A stretch of DNA of 64,000 nucleotides from Pichia kudriavzevii (taxonomy: Eukaryota > Ascomycota > Pichiomycetes > Pichiales > Pichiaceae), in the NCBI RefSeq assembly GCF_003054445.1, contig NC_042506.1, positions 1,619,501-1,683,500 of the forward strand, given 5' to 3'. The notes below the pieces were generated by a model. It was not told the origin of the DNA. It did not search any database and was given only the letters and a program-made list of their open reading frames with translations. The position numbers were made by a program, and so were the translations under genes. The first letter of the stretch is position 1. Each line of letters opens with the position of its first letter. Below, piece after piece: positions 17,928-28,200 of the stretch.

Positions 17928-20489
17928 ATGGCCGGGGGGAAACAACTCAAGAAGCTAAGAGAGTCTCTTAAAAATGCAGGTCTGACAAACCAATCCTTTG
18001 GTAAAAAAGGAAAGGGTAAAGGTAAGAAAAGCGCACAGGACAAACTAAGAAAAGATGATAAACAAAAGGTATTATCTGAAATCAGAGAGCAATTCAACCC
18101 ATTTGATGTTAAAGTAAGCAGGAATAAAAGGGCGGACGCATTGCAAAAGAAACTCACTGTTGGTAAGCCCGGAATCACAAAACAGATTGGGGAAGAAAAC
18201 AGACGTAAAGAGTACGAAGAGAAAATGGCCAAGCAAGGTAAGGCTGGTGGTATAATTGATAGAAGATTCGGTGAGGGCAATTCAAAGTTGTCTACTGAAG
18301 AGAAAATGCTTGAAAGATTTACCAGGGAGAGGTTATCCAAGGCGTCTAAGAGTTCAATGTATAACTTAGATGATGACGATAATATTGATTTCACAGATGA
18401 TGTTTTCAGTGGATTGACCCATCTTGGCCAATCCTTATCAGGTAAGGATACCATTGATGACGATGATTTTTTCTCCAAGAAGAGACCGGCTGGTGAAGAT
18501 GATGATGCTGAAGAAGCAAATCATGAACCTGAACGGAAGAAAACAAAGGCAGAAGTTATGAAGGAAATTATTGCTAAATCTAAAAAATACAGGTATGAAC
18601 GTCAAAAGGCGCATTTGGAAAACCAAGAAGTTGTTGGCGAGTTAGATGAACAATTTGATAATGTTATGGATGAAATCAGTAGTGTAAATAGAAGCGTTGT
18701 TGAAGAATCAAAGAAGAGTGAGGCTGATCTTGCCTATGATATGAAAGTTACAGAAGCTAAATTGGATAGAAGAGCAAAACCAACTGACAGAACGAAAACC
18801 GAAGAGGAAATTAGGAAGGAAGAGGAAGAAAGAAAGACAGAGCTGGAAAAGAAAAGATTGGCCAGAATGGAAGGTGAAGTTGAAGAACTCGCAGAAGTTA
18901 GACCAGACGGCGCTGTGGGAGATGATCTAGACGATGATTTCTGGGCAGGTAGTGGTGATGAAGAGACTGGATTCACCGTGGGGTCCCCCGTCACCTCTGT
19001 TTCTGATTCTGAAGAAGCAAGTGGTGATGAGGAGGAAGGAAACAAAGAATACCAATCAGTCAGGGGAGAAAAGCCTTCCGAGAATGTCATCACTATTGGT
19101 AATAAAAAAATCATCATCAAGAAGGCTGAAAAGGCAAGGCTAACATGTCCCCAGACACTAGAGGAATTGAAAAAACTTGTCAATGTGGATTATGAAGAAA
19201 CTGTTTCCACTATTAAGAAGGTTTTTGAGACATACCAGCCAAAATTGGCCGAAGGTAATAAGGAAAAACTAGGTGTTTTCACCACTGTTCTTCTTGAATA
19301 TCTCCTTGAACTTTCAAATGAAAATATTGGATTTGAAGATGCTAAATATGTGAGACTAATGGACTTTTTAACCCGTACAGTTTGCAATTTGACTGAAAAA
19401 TACCAAGATTTGCTACTACAATCTTTTAGAGGACATATAAAAGCATCGCATGAGAGATTACTTTCACAAGATGCGAGAAGTTTTCCTTTGCAAAGTGACG
19501 CTATACTATTGACATTGATTGGACGTACTTTCTCAACTTCCGATAAGTTTCATCTTGTTGTTATTCCAGCTCTGTTATTAGCATGTGAGGCGTTGGAATT
19601 CATGAAACCAGAATCAAATAAAACACACCTATTTTTTGGTGTATTCTTATCCGATTTACTATTACAATATGAACGTGTATCAGAGAGGGTCATCCCCGAA
19701 GTTATATCATTTATCCATCGAGCACTATTATCCCTGGTCTCAAAACCCGAAGAACTTGAAGGTTGGGAGCAGGTATTGGTTTGCTCAACCCAACCAACTG
19801 CCACTGAGTTTACACGTCCGCCAAATAGGGAATTGCCAACAGACGACGTCAAACTTTCGATTAGCAAAATGTGGGAAATTTCCAAATCCAATGACAGTAA
19901 AGCAACTCATGAATTTCTTGATTCAATATTAATGAAAGCAATCAGAACTTTGGATGTTTTAATTACCAAAATGATCAAAAATACATCTGCAGCGCCAGAA
20001 TTAACATCATCTTTTATCCCAATACTTCGTCATTTAATCAAAACACTACCAAATACAAACAGCATAGTCATAAATGTTGCAAGTAAGCTAAACAACATCC
20101 ATAAAATATCAACAAAGGAACGTCGTCCGTTGAAATTACAACAACATCGTGCTATTGGTATTGCTCAAGTTGCACCTCGCTTCAGTGAGAGGTTTAACCC
20201 TGACCGTAAATCTGCACGTACAATTGATATGGATCCTACCGATCCTATCGCTGTCAGGGATGAAATTTCCAAGTTGAAACACCAAGTTAAAGAAGAACGT
20301 AAACAAGCACTTAAGGAGATTAGAAGAGATACTAAGTTTGAAGCAAGAGCACAAATCGAAAGAAAGAAGAAAGAATATGATGAATACCATAGTAAAATGG
20401 CTAAAATCTACAATTCCATTCAAACAGAAGAAGGTACAGAAAAGAACAAGTACGAGAAGGAAAAGCGGAAGCTCAAAAACAGAAAATAG
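17928..20489 (+). CDS. NOP14: Small-subunit processome nucleolar protein
   Basis: Nucleolar protein required for 18S rRNA maturation and 40S assembly. The 853-residue protein (S. cerevisiae Nop14, 810) has the family start MAGGKQLKKLRESLKNAGL and a basic K/G-rich stretch. NPFDVKVSRNKR follows near 63-74, then the TVGKPGITKQIGEENRRKEYE block, long acidic and charged coiled-coil stretches, and a helical-repeat C-terminal half. It ends in a very basic tail (EKEKRKLKNRK) suited to nucleolar targeting. The ATG at 17928 is the first in frame and the conserved start. The stop lies only 28 bp from the ATG9 stop; the same convergent pair exists in S. cerevisiae (YDL148C/YDL149W). Confidence 0.95.
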   Translation: MAGGKQLKKLRESLKNAGLTNQSFGKKGKGKGKKSAQDKLRKDDKQKVLSEIREQFNPFDVKVSRNKRADALQKKLTVGKPGITKQIGEENRRKEYEEKMAKQGKAGGIIDRRFGEGNSKLSTEEKMLERFTRERLSKASKSSMYNLDDDDNIDFTDDVFSGLTHLGQSLSGKDTIDDDDFFSKKRPAGEDDDAEEANHEPERKKTKAEVMKEIIAKSKKYRYERQKAHLENQEVVGELDEQFDNVMDEISSVNRSVVEESKKSEADLAYDMKVTEAKLDRRAKPTDRTKTEEEIRKEEEERKTELEKKRLARMEGEVEELAEVRPDGAVGDDLDDDFWAGSGDEETGFTVGSPVTSVSDSEEASGDEEEGNKEYQSVRGEKPSENVITIGNKKIIIKKAEKARLTCPQTLEELKKLVNVDYEETVSTIKKVFETYQPKLAEGNKEKLGVFTTVLLEYLLELSNENIGFEDAKYVRLMDFLTRTVCNLTEKYQDLLLQSFRGHIKASHERLLSQDARSFPLQSDAILLTLIGRTFSTSDKFHLVVIPALLLACEALEFMKPESNKTHLFFGVFLSDLLLQYERVSERVIPEVISFIHRALLSLVSKPEELEGWEQVLVCSTQPTATEFTRPPNRELPTDDVKLSISKMWEISKSNDSKATHEFLDSILMKAIRTLDVLITKMIKNTSAAPELTSSFIPILRHLIKTLPNTNSIVINVASKLNNIHKISTKERRPLKLQQHRAIGIAQVAPRFSERFNPDRKSARTIDMDPTDPIAVRDEISKLKHQVKEERKQALKEIRRDTKFEARAQIERKKKEYDEYHSKMAKIYNSIQTEEGTEKNKYEKEKRKLKNRK

Positions 20490-20517
20490 ACTCTGCGTGT
20501 TGTGTGTATTAAATTTC

Positions 20518-23211
20518 TTATTTATGTTTATATACTTGGTTTAAAAGTCCTAAAACACCACCGCTATTCCCCATGCCCCCCATGTCTTCATCATCGGATG
20601 CCTCCTCTATAGTTTCTGCCGGAATAAATCCGTTAGCCCTTGCATAGCCCAAGTGGAAACTCTCGCCTATCATCATGCTAGTGCTTAAATTATTCACATA
20701 TTCGCTTAAACCAGTATGTGTTCCGTCTTTCCTGTCAATGGATGCTGGAATGTGTGACTCAAGGTTAGAAATGCCATCATTTCGGTTTTTCACAGTATTA
20801 ACAAAATTGGGTTTCAGTACGGTGTTGCTTGAATTCCCATTCAGGTTTCTTTTTAAAAGAGTTTGTGCAGGATTTGAAAATTTTCTTGAAACATCAGGCT
20901 CAAAACTAGTAGGTTGAATTTTCCGGCTGCCATTATTAACTCCACCATTTCCATAACTTTCAACAAAGTTTACATACGATTTTATCATTTTATCATCTGT
21001 ATCATCATCAAATATTCTATCTAACCTCATATCAAATGAAATATGGTCTTTGTCTTGTTCCATTTTGAAAACCGCAAAGCTGCAAACATAGCCAATCCCA
21101 TCAACATGAACGCTATAATCTCTAAAGAAGTCTATTATTTTATCGGCCGATTGAGGTAAGGAAATATATAGCATATAAGGTAAAGCAACTAAACTGCACA
21201 ATTCTTTGAATATTAGGACCATCTTCAAATTGTACATTTGGCTGAACTGTTTCTTCACTTCGACTGTATGATACCTATTATCCCATGAAGCTGGTAGATA
21301 ATGTGTGTATTTAGCTACCTTTTTGATTGAAGTTTCGGGATTGAATAAATACCTGGCACTAGAATCAGAGATTGCATTTTTACACACTGTAAAGATTGCA
21401 CCCAATGCAGACATATAGAATAAAACTGTTTTCCCTTCGGTTATTTCGAAATTGAGAAAATTCTCATGGTCTATAACCGTTAAAATGACTAGAATCGTTA
21501 CCAATGAGCCGGTGATAAAAGAGATAAATTTGAAAATAGTATCTAATAGTTCCTTGGGGAATAGGTTAAGATACTCATCTGCGTATTCATAGGACATGTT
21601 AATTCTTTGATCAAATAAATGGGGAAGTTCGTTGTATTCTCTCATTTTCCATTTTGCATAAGGAGAATAGCTCCTTGCATTTAATAACCCTGGGTTGGTT
21701 TTAACATCATAAAATAGTTTCAAAAAGTAATAAAGAATGAAATAAATAACTAGGAATGGTGATAAGAAAATACTCAATAACCCAGCAACTCTAAATCTCT
21801 TTCTCAAATTTTTTATTAATGTCAAACGGCTCTGCTGGCTTAAAACTTTTGGTTCTAGTTGCCCCTCATCGTTAAATAGATAATCAAAAATGCACAATTT
21901 AAGGTTCCATTCTAAAGTTTTGGTTAAAAAGTGGAATTTGAAGAATGGGAATGTCAAGGCCTTATTAAGAATATTCTTATTGAAGATTGCAATCATGTAA
22001 TTTTCTTTTCTCATCAACCTGTTGGCTATATCGTGGGGATTTAACTTCGTTTTAGATTGTAGATCTGGATCATTGTTGTTCTCGTTGATCAAGGCATTGG
22101 TGTTTTGATTTCTCAAAATCATTATTTTCTTGACAATTTGAGGCCATGTAATGGTTTGTAATTCAGAATCATCAATATCCAACAAGTAGTTGTAAAATAG
22201 CTTGATTTCATTCAAATCAAGTAGTTCACTATAACAATTCTTCACACGTAAAACAAATAATATCCCTAGTAATGCGTAAAAGAATTTCTGTGATAGGGAT
22301 ATGTGTGAATAACATTGGCCATCATAAACTTGTGAAAGGTTAGTTACATTGCCATTCATCAACATGCTATAGTCAATGCAATTTCCTAAACATGAGCACA
22401 ATGTAACAACAAAGAAAATAATTAGCAAGTCACAGCATCTAGAAACAAAAATACATAACCAACCGTTACCCAAGAAATATTCATACACATTGTTTAGGAA
22501 GATATCAAGGTTACTCACGTTTGCCCACATCCATAATGCCCTCTCCCTTGGTGGTAATTTCCGTGCTTTAAAGACATTCCTTTGTATAGTTGCAGAACTT
22601 GATTCGTGTTTCCGCATGTTCGTAATAAACGTCGGAGGCTGCTGGTTCATTAACAATGCTGGTTTTTCGACTGTTTTATGGGTGAATGACTTAGCACGTT
22701 TTAATGTTGTTTCTCCAATATCCATGACAGATTTACCAATCTTCCCAAAAAGTGAATGATCTAATTTGTCACTTCTATTGTTATCAAAAAACAAACTTCC
22801 CGGTACCTCATTCCCAACACCTCCCAACTCCAATTCCAATTCAAGTTCTTCCCTTAGGCGGTGCTTCTCGTCCACGTCGCTCCCATTATAATCGTTGTTA
22901 ATATTATTCCCACTGTGATGTGACGCCATTTCTTCCTCATCACTTGAATCTTCACTTTCTGAATTGAAATTGATACTCACATTCGATCGTTTCCTCCGGG
23001 AGCGATCATTATCATTATCACGACCAGGTTGGCGAGGATTCCCCAAGGACACATCGCTCATTAGTAGATCCTTAACTTTACGATCCTTCAGTGGATACGT
23101 TGAAAACTGCATGTCTGTGTCGTCGTCATTGACAAACAATCCTGGCTGTTCAGCCTCAGAATGTCCAAGAACCCTGGAAAGAAACGTGTGTTTTGTGTAG
23201 TCTTCAGACAT
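20518..23211 (-). CDS. ATG9: Autophagy scramblase
   Basis: Multispanning membrane protein that travels in Golgi-derived vesicles, seeds the phagophore and scrambles phospholipids. The 897-residue protein (S. cerevisiae Atg9, 997) has a long disordered acidic/serine-rich N-terminus. The conserved core starts near residue 220 (RERALWMWANVSNLDIFL, then NNVYEYFLGNGWLCIFVSR). The diagnostic region around YNELPHLFDQRINMSYEYA and YLNLFPKELLDTIFKFISF is followed by SALGAIFTVCKNAISDSSA and the HYLPASW motif. Four or more hydrophobic segments are visible. The first ATG is at 23211; the frame continues 17 codons upstream only to a TTG. It is divergent from CDC73 and convergent with NOP14. Confidence 0.95.
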   Translation of the reverse strand: MSEDYTKHTFLSRVLGHSEAEQPGLFVNDDDTDMQFSTYPLKDRKVKDLLMSDVSLGNPRQPGRDNDNDRSRRKRSNVSINFNSESEDSSDEEEMASHHSGNNINNDYNGSDVDEKHRLREELELELELGGVGNEVPGSLFFDNNRSDKLDHSLFGKIGKSVMDIGETTLKRAKSFTHKTVEKPALLMNQQPPTFITNMRKHESSSATIQRNVFKARKLPPRERALWMWANVSNLDIFLNNVYEYFLGNGWLCIFVSRCCDLLIIFFVVTLCSCLGNCIDYSMLMNGNVTNLSQVYDGQCYSHISLSQKFFYALLGILFVLRVKNCYSELLDLNEIKLFYNYLLDIDDSELQTITWPQIVKKIMILRNQNTNALINENNNDPDLQSKTKLNPHDIANRLMRKENYMIAIFNKNILNKALTFPFFKFHFLTKTLEWNLKLCIFDYLFNDEGQLEPKVLSQQSRLTLIKNLRKRFRVAGLLSIFLSPFLVIYFILYYFLKLFYDVKTNPGLLNARSYSPYAKWKMREYNELPHLFDQRINMSYEYADEYLNLFPKELLDTIFKFISFITGSLVTILVILTVIDHENFLNFEITEGKTVLFYMSALGAIFTVCKNAISDSSARYLFNPETSIKKVAKYTHYLPASWDNRYHTVEVKKQFSQMYNLKMVLIFKELCSLVALPYMLYISLPQSADKIIDFFRDYSVHVDGIGYVCSFAVFKMEQDKDHISFDMRLDRIFDDDTDDKMIKSYVNFVESYGNGGVNNGSRKIQPTSFEPDVSRKFSNPAQTLLKRNLNGNSSNTVLKPNFVNTVKNRNDGISNLESHIPASIDRKDGTHTGLSEYVNNLSTSMMIGESFHLGYARANGFIPAETIEEASDDEDMGGMGNSGGVLGLLNQVYKHK

Positions 23212-23526
23212 GCCTCTACCGATCCTCTTTTGCAGTTGAGATAATCCAAGGATAAGAAACAATGAGCCTCATCTTCTTCAATCCCTCATCCTTATCAGCG
23301 CCCTCGTAATATTCAAATACTGTGTGAATCAATAGGCATGGAAAAAACAGCACAACCACCGGCGTCGATCGACGGTAGGTGTTTTCACGAGCACATTTTT
23401 CCATGTTTTTCTTTGATAGGGTATATCCAATTTGAGATATTCGTGGAAGTCTGTGTTAGAGTTGCTAACGGAATGTCAATTTTAGTACTAGTTGTTATTA
23501 GAAGGGGGATAAGTATCTAACCGAAG
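23212..23526. other. Divergent promoter region ATG9/CDC73
   Basis: About 315 bp. A TGCTAAC-like branch site at about 23462-23468 followed by TTTTAG at about 23481-23486 could be the 3' end of a 5'-UTR intron of CDC73, but no convincing 5' splice site was found. Otherwise nothing is recognised. Confidence 0.3.
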
Positions 23527-24675
23527 ATGTCGTTTGTGGATGTACTTAAGAGCGCAATCACGTCTAATAAGGAGGCTAAACTGGTCAATGCCGAAGGCGG
23601 TGTTGTGGAAGATATTGGTGCTGCCGAGTTTGTGCAGATAGGAGACTCTGAAAAGTTTAAGCTAGGTGAAGAATCACAATTCAAGGGGTCAAAGATGTAT
23701 GATGTCAAAAGTGTGTATTTTTGCTGGATGAACAGAGACGCAGCTGTGACAGAGTACATCGAACTATGTGAGAACAACAAGGTTGACGTTATTTCCTTTG
23801 TTGAGAAGACGGACCTCATATCATATTTGAAAGGTGAGACAGATACATCCAACTATGTCATCAAACCAAACTCCGATGAGAAAGATGGCAAGAAAAGAGG
23901 TACCAGGGACGATGAGAAAGTGGACTATAAGGAAAGCAAGCGTTTGAAAATCGAAAGTGATCCGTTATTAAAGGAAATCAGCAAACATGAGATTGAATTG
24001 GTTGATCACGACAAGGCACTACGTGGTACGCAGAAGGCGAACGATTTCAGTAACCTAATCAGGGAATGCGAGTACAAGATTGTCAGGCCATTAAAGAGTG
24101 CGTCAAAGAAGCCTTCTACAACAAGCAAGGATGCAAGGAAGAAGGAAGTTGCTGGTAACGACAGCAGCTCATTAGCTACTATTTTGAAGAAGAAGGATCC
24201 GATTATTATACTCTCTCCGTCTGCGATTTCCATGTTGACAATGAACAACGTCAAGTTGTTCTTGCAGGATGGGAAATTTGTCGATCCGCAGGATATCAAG
24301 GAGGGGGCCAATTTGAATATGGTTCAAGTTATCAGACAGAGTAAAAAGTTTGGTAAAAAGATCAAATTTGTTGTGGTCTCCAACGTTGAGAAGTTTTTCG
24401 TAAAGCCCGAGTACTGGGATAGAGTCGTTGCGGTGTTTACCACTGGACAGGAATGGCAGTTCAAAAATTACAAAATCAACCAACCGAACCTTTTGTTTCA
24501 GAAAGTCAAGGGGTTTTATGTGAACTACAGTGGAGATGTTATTCCTAACAACATCAAGAACTGGAATGTCCAAGTAATCAGTTTAGACCGGAACCAACGG
24601 TTCAAGGACAGGCAAGTGAGTGAATTCTTGTGGGAATCCATCGAACGGTTTATGATGAGCAGAGGATATAAATAG
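23527..24675 (+). CDS. CDC73: Paf1 complex subunit
   Basis: Subunit of the Paf1 elongation complex that binds RNA polymerase II, supports H2B ubiquitination and H3 methylation and aids 3'-end formation. The 382-residue protein (S. cerevisiae Cdc73, 393) has the N-terminal region (KMYDVKSVYFCWMNRDAA, then YIELCENNKVDVISFVEKTD), a charged middle, and from about residue 223 the Ras-like C-terminal domain (DPIIILSPSAISMLTMNNVK, KIKFVVVSNVEKFFVKPEYW, RVVAVFTTGQEWQFKNY). The C-terminal helix VSEFLWESIERFM matches the family's end. The ATG at 23527 is the first in frame. Confidence 0.94.
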   Translation: MSFVDVLKSAITSNKEAKLVNAEGGVVEDIGAAEFVQIGDSEKFKLGEESQFKGSKMYDVKSVYFCWMNRDAAVTEYIELCENNKVDVISFVEKTDLISYLKGETDTSNYVIKPNSDEKDGKKRGTRDDEKVDYKESKRLKIESDPLLKEISKHEIELVDHDKALRGTQKANDFSNLIRECEYKIVRPLKSASKKPSTTSKDARKKEVAGNDSSSLATILKKKDPIIILSPSAISMLTMNNVKLFLQDGKFVDPQDIKEGANLNMVQVIRQSKKFGKKIKFVVVSNVEKFFVKPEYWDRVVAVFTTGQEWQFKNYKINQPNLLFQKVKGFYVNYSGDVIPNNIKNWNVQVISLDRNQRFKDRQVSEFLWESIERFMMSRGYK

Positions 24676-25391
24676 CAGGAATGTATAGTATATTAGTAAT
24701 ATTAGTAATATTTTGTTAGACTTACAAAAAAACGGGTTATATATATATAAGAGAAAAAAAACAGAGAAATCATATTAGAAATTAGTAATAACAAAAAATT
24801 ATCAGATATAGACATAGTATAAAAACACAATGTCTTTGAGGTAATGAAAACAAGCAACTAACGGTTCAGCTAGGGGTTCCTTTAATTGTCTGGTGTGAAT
24901 TTAATTTTTTTTTTTTTGCGTGAAACAATGTATGAGTCTAAAGCATCAAGGGCAGAAAACTGCAACCTAGAGCCTATAGGCAAAAACTAGACGCAAAAAG
25001 CAAGAATAGCAACGTTAGGCAAGCCAGGTGGTGTTAGTTGGACGGTATTGAAGTGAAAAAAAAAGAATTGTACTGGTATCAATTATCATGATAATGATGG
25101 AGATGAAGACAGGTGGAATTGAAGGTATTGTAGTTCTGACAAAGACATTAGAAATTGAAGAATATATTTTATTTTTTTAATATTTTTATTTTTTTGAATT
25201 TTGAGTTGGAGGTGGAGTTGAAGTTGGAGTTTTTGTGTTCTCTCCTCTGGTTCTGTGTAAAGGCCCAGTAGTGGCGATGAAGGGGGGAGAGGGGGTAGAG
25301 AGAAACGATGTGTGTAATTGGTGGTTTTTTTTTTTCTTATTCTTTTTTTTTATTTGCTAAAAATATAATTCAATCAAGTTGGTAATGTATT
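24676..25391. other. Intergenic region CDC73-NCE102
   Basis: About 715 bp between convergent genes, so probably two long 3' UTRs. It has short tandem AT repeats (TATATATATA near 24740), several T or A homopolymers, a purine-rich GGAGGTGGAGTTGAAGTTGG stretch near 25208 and a perfect 14-bp palindrome ATTATCATGATAAT at 25082-25095. No gene supported on either strand. Confidence 0.4.
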
Positions 25392-25904
25392 TCAAACTTG
25401 GGCCATAGTTGGGACACCTGTTCTTGGAACCTTTGGAGAGCTGCCTGCAAGGAAACCATTCTTCATGATGTTCAAACATTGCATAACCAAGGAGAAGAGG
25501 AAAACAAAGACAGAAAAGTAGAGAAAAGCGGTGGAAGCCTGTGCTTTTCTACATCTGTCCTTAGAACCCTGGGTGACCTTGTTTTCGTCCAAGTACTTTT
25601 GGTTGGTACAGGAGTGGGTTCTGGTAGCAACTGCCAATGCGGTAGCGCCGGCAAAGGTGAACACAAAGTTCATAAAGTCAAAGATTGCAAGAAAGAGAGG
25701 AGATGCAAGGAAGGAGATGAAAAAGGCAGCCACACCATAGAAACTCGAGGTCAAGATACCAAAGGCCGCCGCAAAGACACAGTAAGAAACCTGTGGGTTG
25801 TGGCGGGTAACGGTGGTTGCAGCTAACGAACCTGTAAGACCCAACGTGACAGTTAGGAACATAAAGTTTAGAATTCTAAGAGTAATATCACCGTATGAGA
25901 GCAT
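25392..25904 (-). CDS. NCE102: Eisosome-associated MARVEL-domain membrane protein
   Basis: Tetraspan plasma-membrane protein of the MCC/eisosome compartment, a sphingolipid sensor that controls Pil1 assembly in S. cerevisiae, first named for non-classical export. The length of 170 residues matches S. cerevisiae Nce102 (173). Four hydrophobic segments are visible. The stretch ATALAVATRTHSCTNQKYLD, the downstream KVTQGSKDRCRKAQASTAFL and the VPTMAQV C-terminus are near copies of the yeast protein. The ATG at 25904 is the conserved start (MLSYGDITLRILNF). The long AT-rich leader upstream fits a strongly expressed gene. Confidence 0.95.
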   Translation of the reverse strand: MLSYGDITLRILNFMFLTVTLGLTGSLAATTVTRHNPQVSYCVFAAAFGILTSSFYGVAAFFISFLASPLFLAIFDFMNFVFTFAGATALAVATRTHSCTNQKYLDENKVTQGSKDRCRKAQASTAFLYFSVFVFLFSLVMQCLNIMKNGFLAGSSPKVPRTGVPTMAQV

Positions 25905-26244
25905 TGTTATTATATGATTGTAATTGAGGTGCTGTTAGATATAGTTCTTGATAATTGAATAATGGTAGAAACAGCAAAAGAAAAAAATAAATTAATAAAC
26001 TAAGTAAAAGAATTAAAGGAAATAACTAATCAAAAGAATAAAAGAAAGAAAGCAAAGCACAGAAGAACTTGAAAGAACCAACAGGAAACAAGAATGAACA
26101 ACAACCCTTGATATTATATACTATTCTTTCATTCCTATACCAATCCCAAACTCACAGAAAACATTATTCTCTCGCTCCTAAATGGGGTAAATAGTAAACA
26201 CCGCTCCTCCCTCGGCGTCCGAATGCGGTAACTCGCTTGCCTCA
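25905..26244. other. NCE102 promoter and PHO8 3' region
   Basis: About 340 bp. The part just upstream of NCE102 is A-rich (runs such as AAAAAAATAAATTAATAAAC near 25980-26000), typical of the 5' leader of an abundant yeast mRNA. A TTATATAC element lies at about 26113. No gene seen. Confidence 0.4.
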
Positions 26245-27885
26245 TCAGGCCGGCGCATGGATTTGCCCTTCCCTAACTAACTTGTCACTCAATTCACTCA
26301 ATTCAACACCTCCAATTTGTTCCATAAATTTACCAATTTGTATATTTTCAATGTTGCCACCCAATGCGGTAACGAGTAATTGTTCACCTTGTTCTCTATT
26401 ACAATATCCATAGACATTGACATCGGCAGCGGTATGTCCATGTGTAGACCATCCAATTCTCGCACGGCGTGAAACCATGTCTTTGAGAAACTCAACAACG
26501 GCACTGGCTCCGTCCACTTCCGTTATGGTGATATATCCCTCATCAGTTTCATTACTAGCTGAATCTCTGTAGATGAGCTCGAGAATGTCATGTATCTCAT
26601 CCCTGTCATAGTCTAGAATACCGAGGTCCTTCTCTAGAATCTCTCTCTCGATGTATTCTCGGAGCTCCTCCTGTTTAATGGTCCCTCTCTCGTGCATCCA
26701 TTTGTTGATTTTAAAATTAAGGAATTCTCCTGAATGTCTCGCCCTATCCAAAACCTCAGGATACCAAATATAATCGGGATACTCAGGAGTTACTTGCCGA
26801 CCAACATCGACTCCTCCGGTCTCATGGTCGCTCGTTGATATAACATACGTCTCAACGTCACTGTTTTCGGCAAACTCAATAACCGCTTGGAAGGCTTTAT
26901 CAAAGGCCAAAATCTCATGTACTTGTGCATGCGGATCATTGTGGTGTCCGGCATGGTCAATTCTCGAACCTTCAACTAATAAAAAGAACCCCTGATCGGA
27001 TTCCGCAGTCTCTCTCGATAAGATATTCAATGCCGTTACGGTTTCCTCAAATAAACTGGGGAATTTATGTTCATTTCGATCGAGTTCATATGGTATATTG
27101 TAGTATGCTAATAGAGACAATACGGGAAGACTAACCTCTTCATTTAATCCCATTCCAAGCTGATCAAACTCCTCCCTTGTAAGTGAAACATTCCAACCTC
27201 TCTCAAGGGCATATTCAATCAAATTCAACTCGTCTTGTCTACACCCTTCAACACTGCTTCCCGGTAGAAACGAACATCTTCCTCCACCAATCATTAAATC
27301 AACTAATCCATTACCATCGGGACCGGTTATGGTCATATTGAGTCCCAGCTGCTGATTGGCAATCAAATCCTGAAACTGTCTATAATCGGCATGTGAACTG
27401 AAGGCTGCAGGCGTGGCATCGGTGATGGAGGTCGTTACTACGAGACCCGTCTTCCACCCCTTTAACTTGAGAGCTTCAAGTATGGTTCCGCACGGGTTTT
27501 TGAATTGATCGACCCCAATAGCCCCATTATACGATTTCAGTGCACAGGAAAATGCAGTTGCACCGGCAGCAGAATCTGTAATTAACGACGACGATGACCT
27601 GGTCCGTGATTGGCCAATCAGATACTTATCAATAAAGAGAGGTTCATCAAACGACAAATCCTTGATATACTGGTTGAATGAACGGGCCATATTAAACGAA
27701 GATGGCCCCGTGCCATCGGTGACCATCATAATGATATTCTTCTTACCTGGTTTCTTTCCTGCTTCACTGTGGAGAGTCTGCTGTGTCTCCGGATTAGGAA
27801 TGCAATAGACAAACACTAATAGTGACAATATCGATAACAATGTCGTGATGTTGAGCTTGAAAGGTCCGTTCTTATCGAAAGACAT
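26245..27885 (-). CDS. PHO8: Vacuolar alkaline phosphatase
   Basis: Repressible vacuolar alkaline phosphatase, a type II membrane protein that hydrolyses phosphomonoesters in the vacuole lumen. The 546-residue protein (S. cerevisiae Pho8, 566) has a short cytosolic N-terminus, a signal anchor at about 12-28 (NITTLLSILSLLVFVYCI) and the alkaline phosphatase fold. Asp57 in MMVTDGTG binds metal, and nucleophile Ser105 lies in ITDSAAGATAFS. EGSRIDHAGHHND, STSDHETGG and WSTHGHTAADV give the zinc and magnesium ligands. The frame continues ten codons upstream to a TTG; the ATG at 27885 is used. An AACGTG (Pho4-type CACGTT on the gene's strand) at 28159-28164 lies about 275 bp upstream, a weak hint of phosphate control. 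Confidence 0.94.
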   Translation of the reverse strand: MSFDKNGPFKLNITTLLSILSLLVFVYCIPNPETQQTLHSEAGKKPGKKNIIMMVTDGTGPSSFNMARSFNQYIKDLSFDEPLFIDKYLIGQSRTRSSSSLITDSAAGATAFSCALKSYNGAIGVDQFKNPCGTILEALKLKGWKTGLVVTTSITDATPAAFSSHADYRQFQDLIANQQLGLNMTITGPDGNGLVDLMIGGGRCSFLPGSSVEGCRQDELNLIEYALERGWNVSLTREEFDQLGMGLNEEVSLPVLSLLAYYNIPYELDRNEHKFPSLFEETVTALNILSRETAESDQGFFLLVEGSRIDHAGHHNDPHAQVHEILAFDKAFQAVIEFAENSDVETYVISTSDHETGGVDVGRQVTPEYPDYIWYPEVLDRARHSGEFLNFKINKWMHERGTIKQEELREYIEREILEKDLGILDYDRDEIHDILELIYRDSASNETDEGYITITEVDGASAVVEFLKDMVSRRARIGWSTHGHTAADVNVYGYCNREQGEQLLVTALGGNIENIQIGKFMEQIGGVELSELSDKLVREGQIHAPA

Positions 27886-27949
27886 GGTTTGGATATGTTC
27901 TACTGCAGAATGCAACTAAATACTTGTAGACAAAGTAGTTGAAGAAGGA

Positions 27950-27966
27950 GGGGGGGGGGGGGGGGG
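27950..27966. repeat. G17 homopolymer in the PHO8 promoter
   Basis: Seventeen consecutive G on the plus strand, 65 bp upstream of the PHO8 start. Long G runs are rare in AT-rich yeast DNA and may form G-quadruplexes; the exact length is prone to sequencing error. Confidence 0.85.
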
Positions 27967-28200
27967 AGAGGGTAAGCAAGATCAGCCAAGATTAAAACTA
28001 AACTGAACTAAACTGTAAACTATCCAACACCAAAAACAGAGAGAAAAAATATGTCGCCTTTAATACACCACCTGAAACCTCCCAAAGGGATGTCTCCTTT
28101 CTTTTTGATAAGCCTAAATTTATGAGGATGCATTTATTATTTTTTTTTTGCAGGGAAAAACGTGTGCATAATTTACCGATAACTTTAATTATTAGCCAGT

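Noticed and set aside
23462-23486. Possible 3' end of an intron (TGCTAAC...TTTTAG) upstream of CDC73
   Set aside because: No clear donor, and the coding sequence is complete without it; a 5'-UTR intron remains possible but is not supported.
25082-25095. Perfect palindrome ATTATCATGATAAT
   Set aside because: Short and AT-rich, in a 3' intergenic region; palindromes of this type are expected by chance in such sequence.
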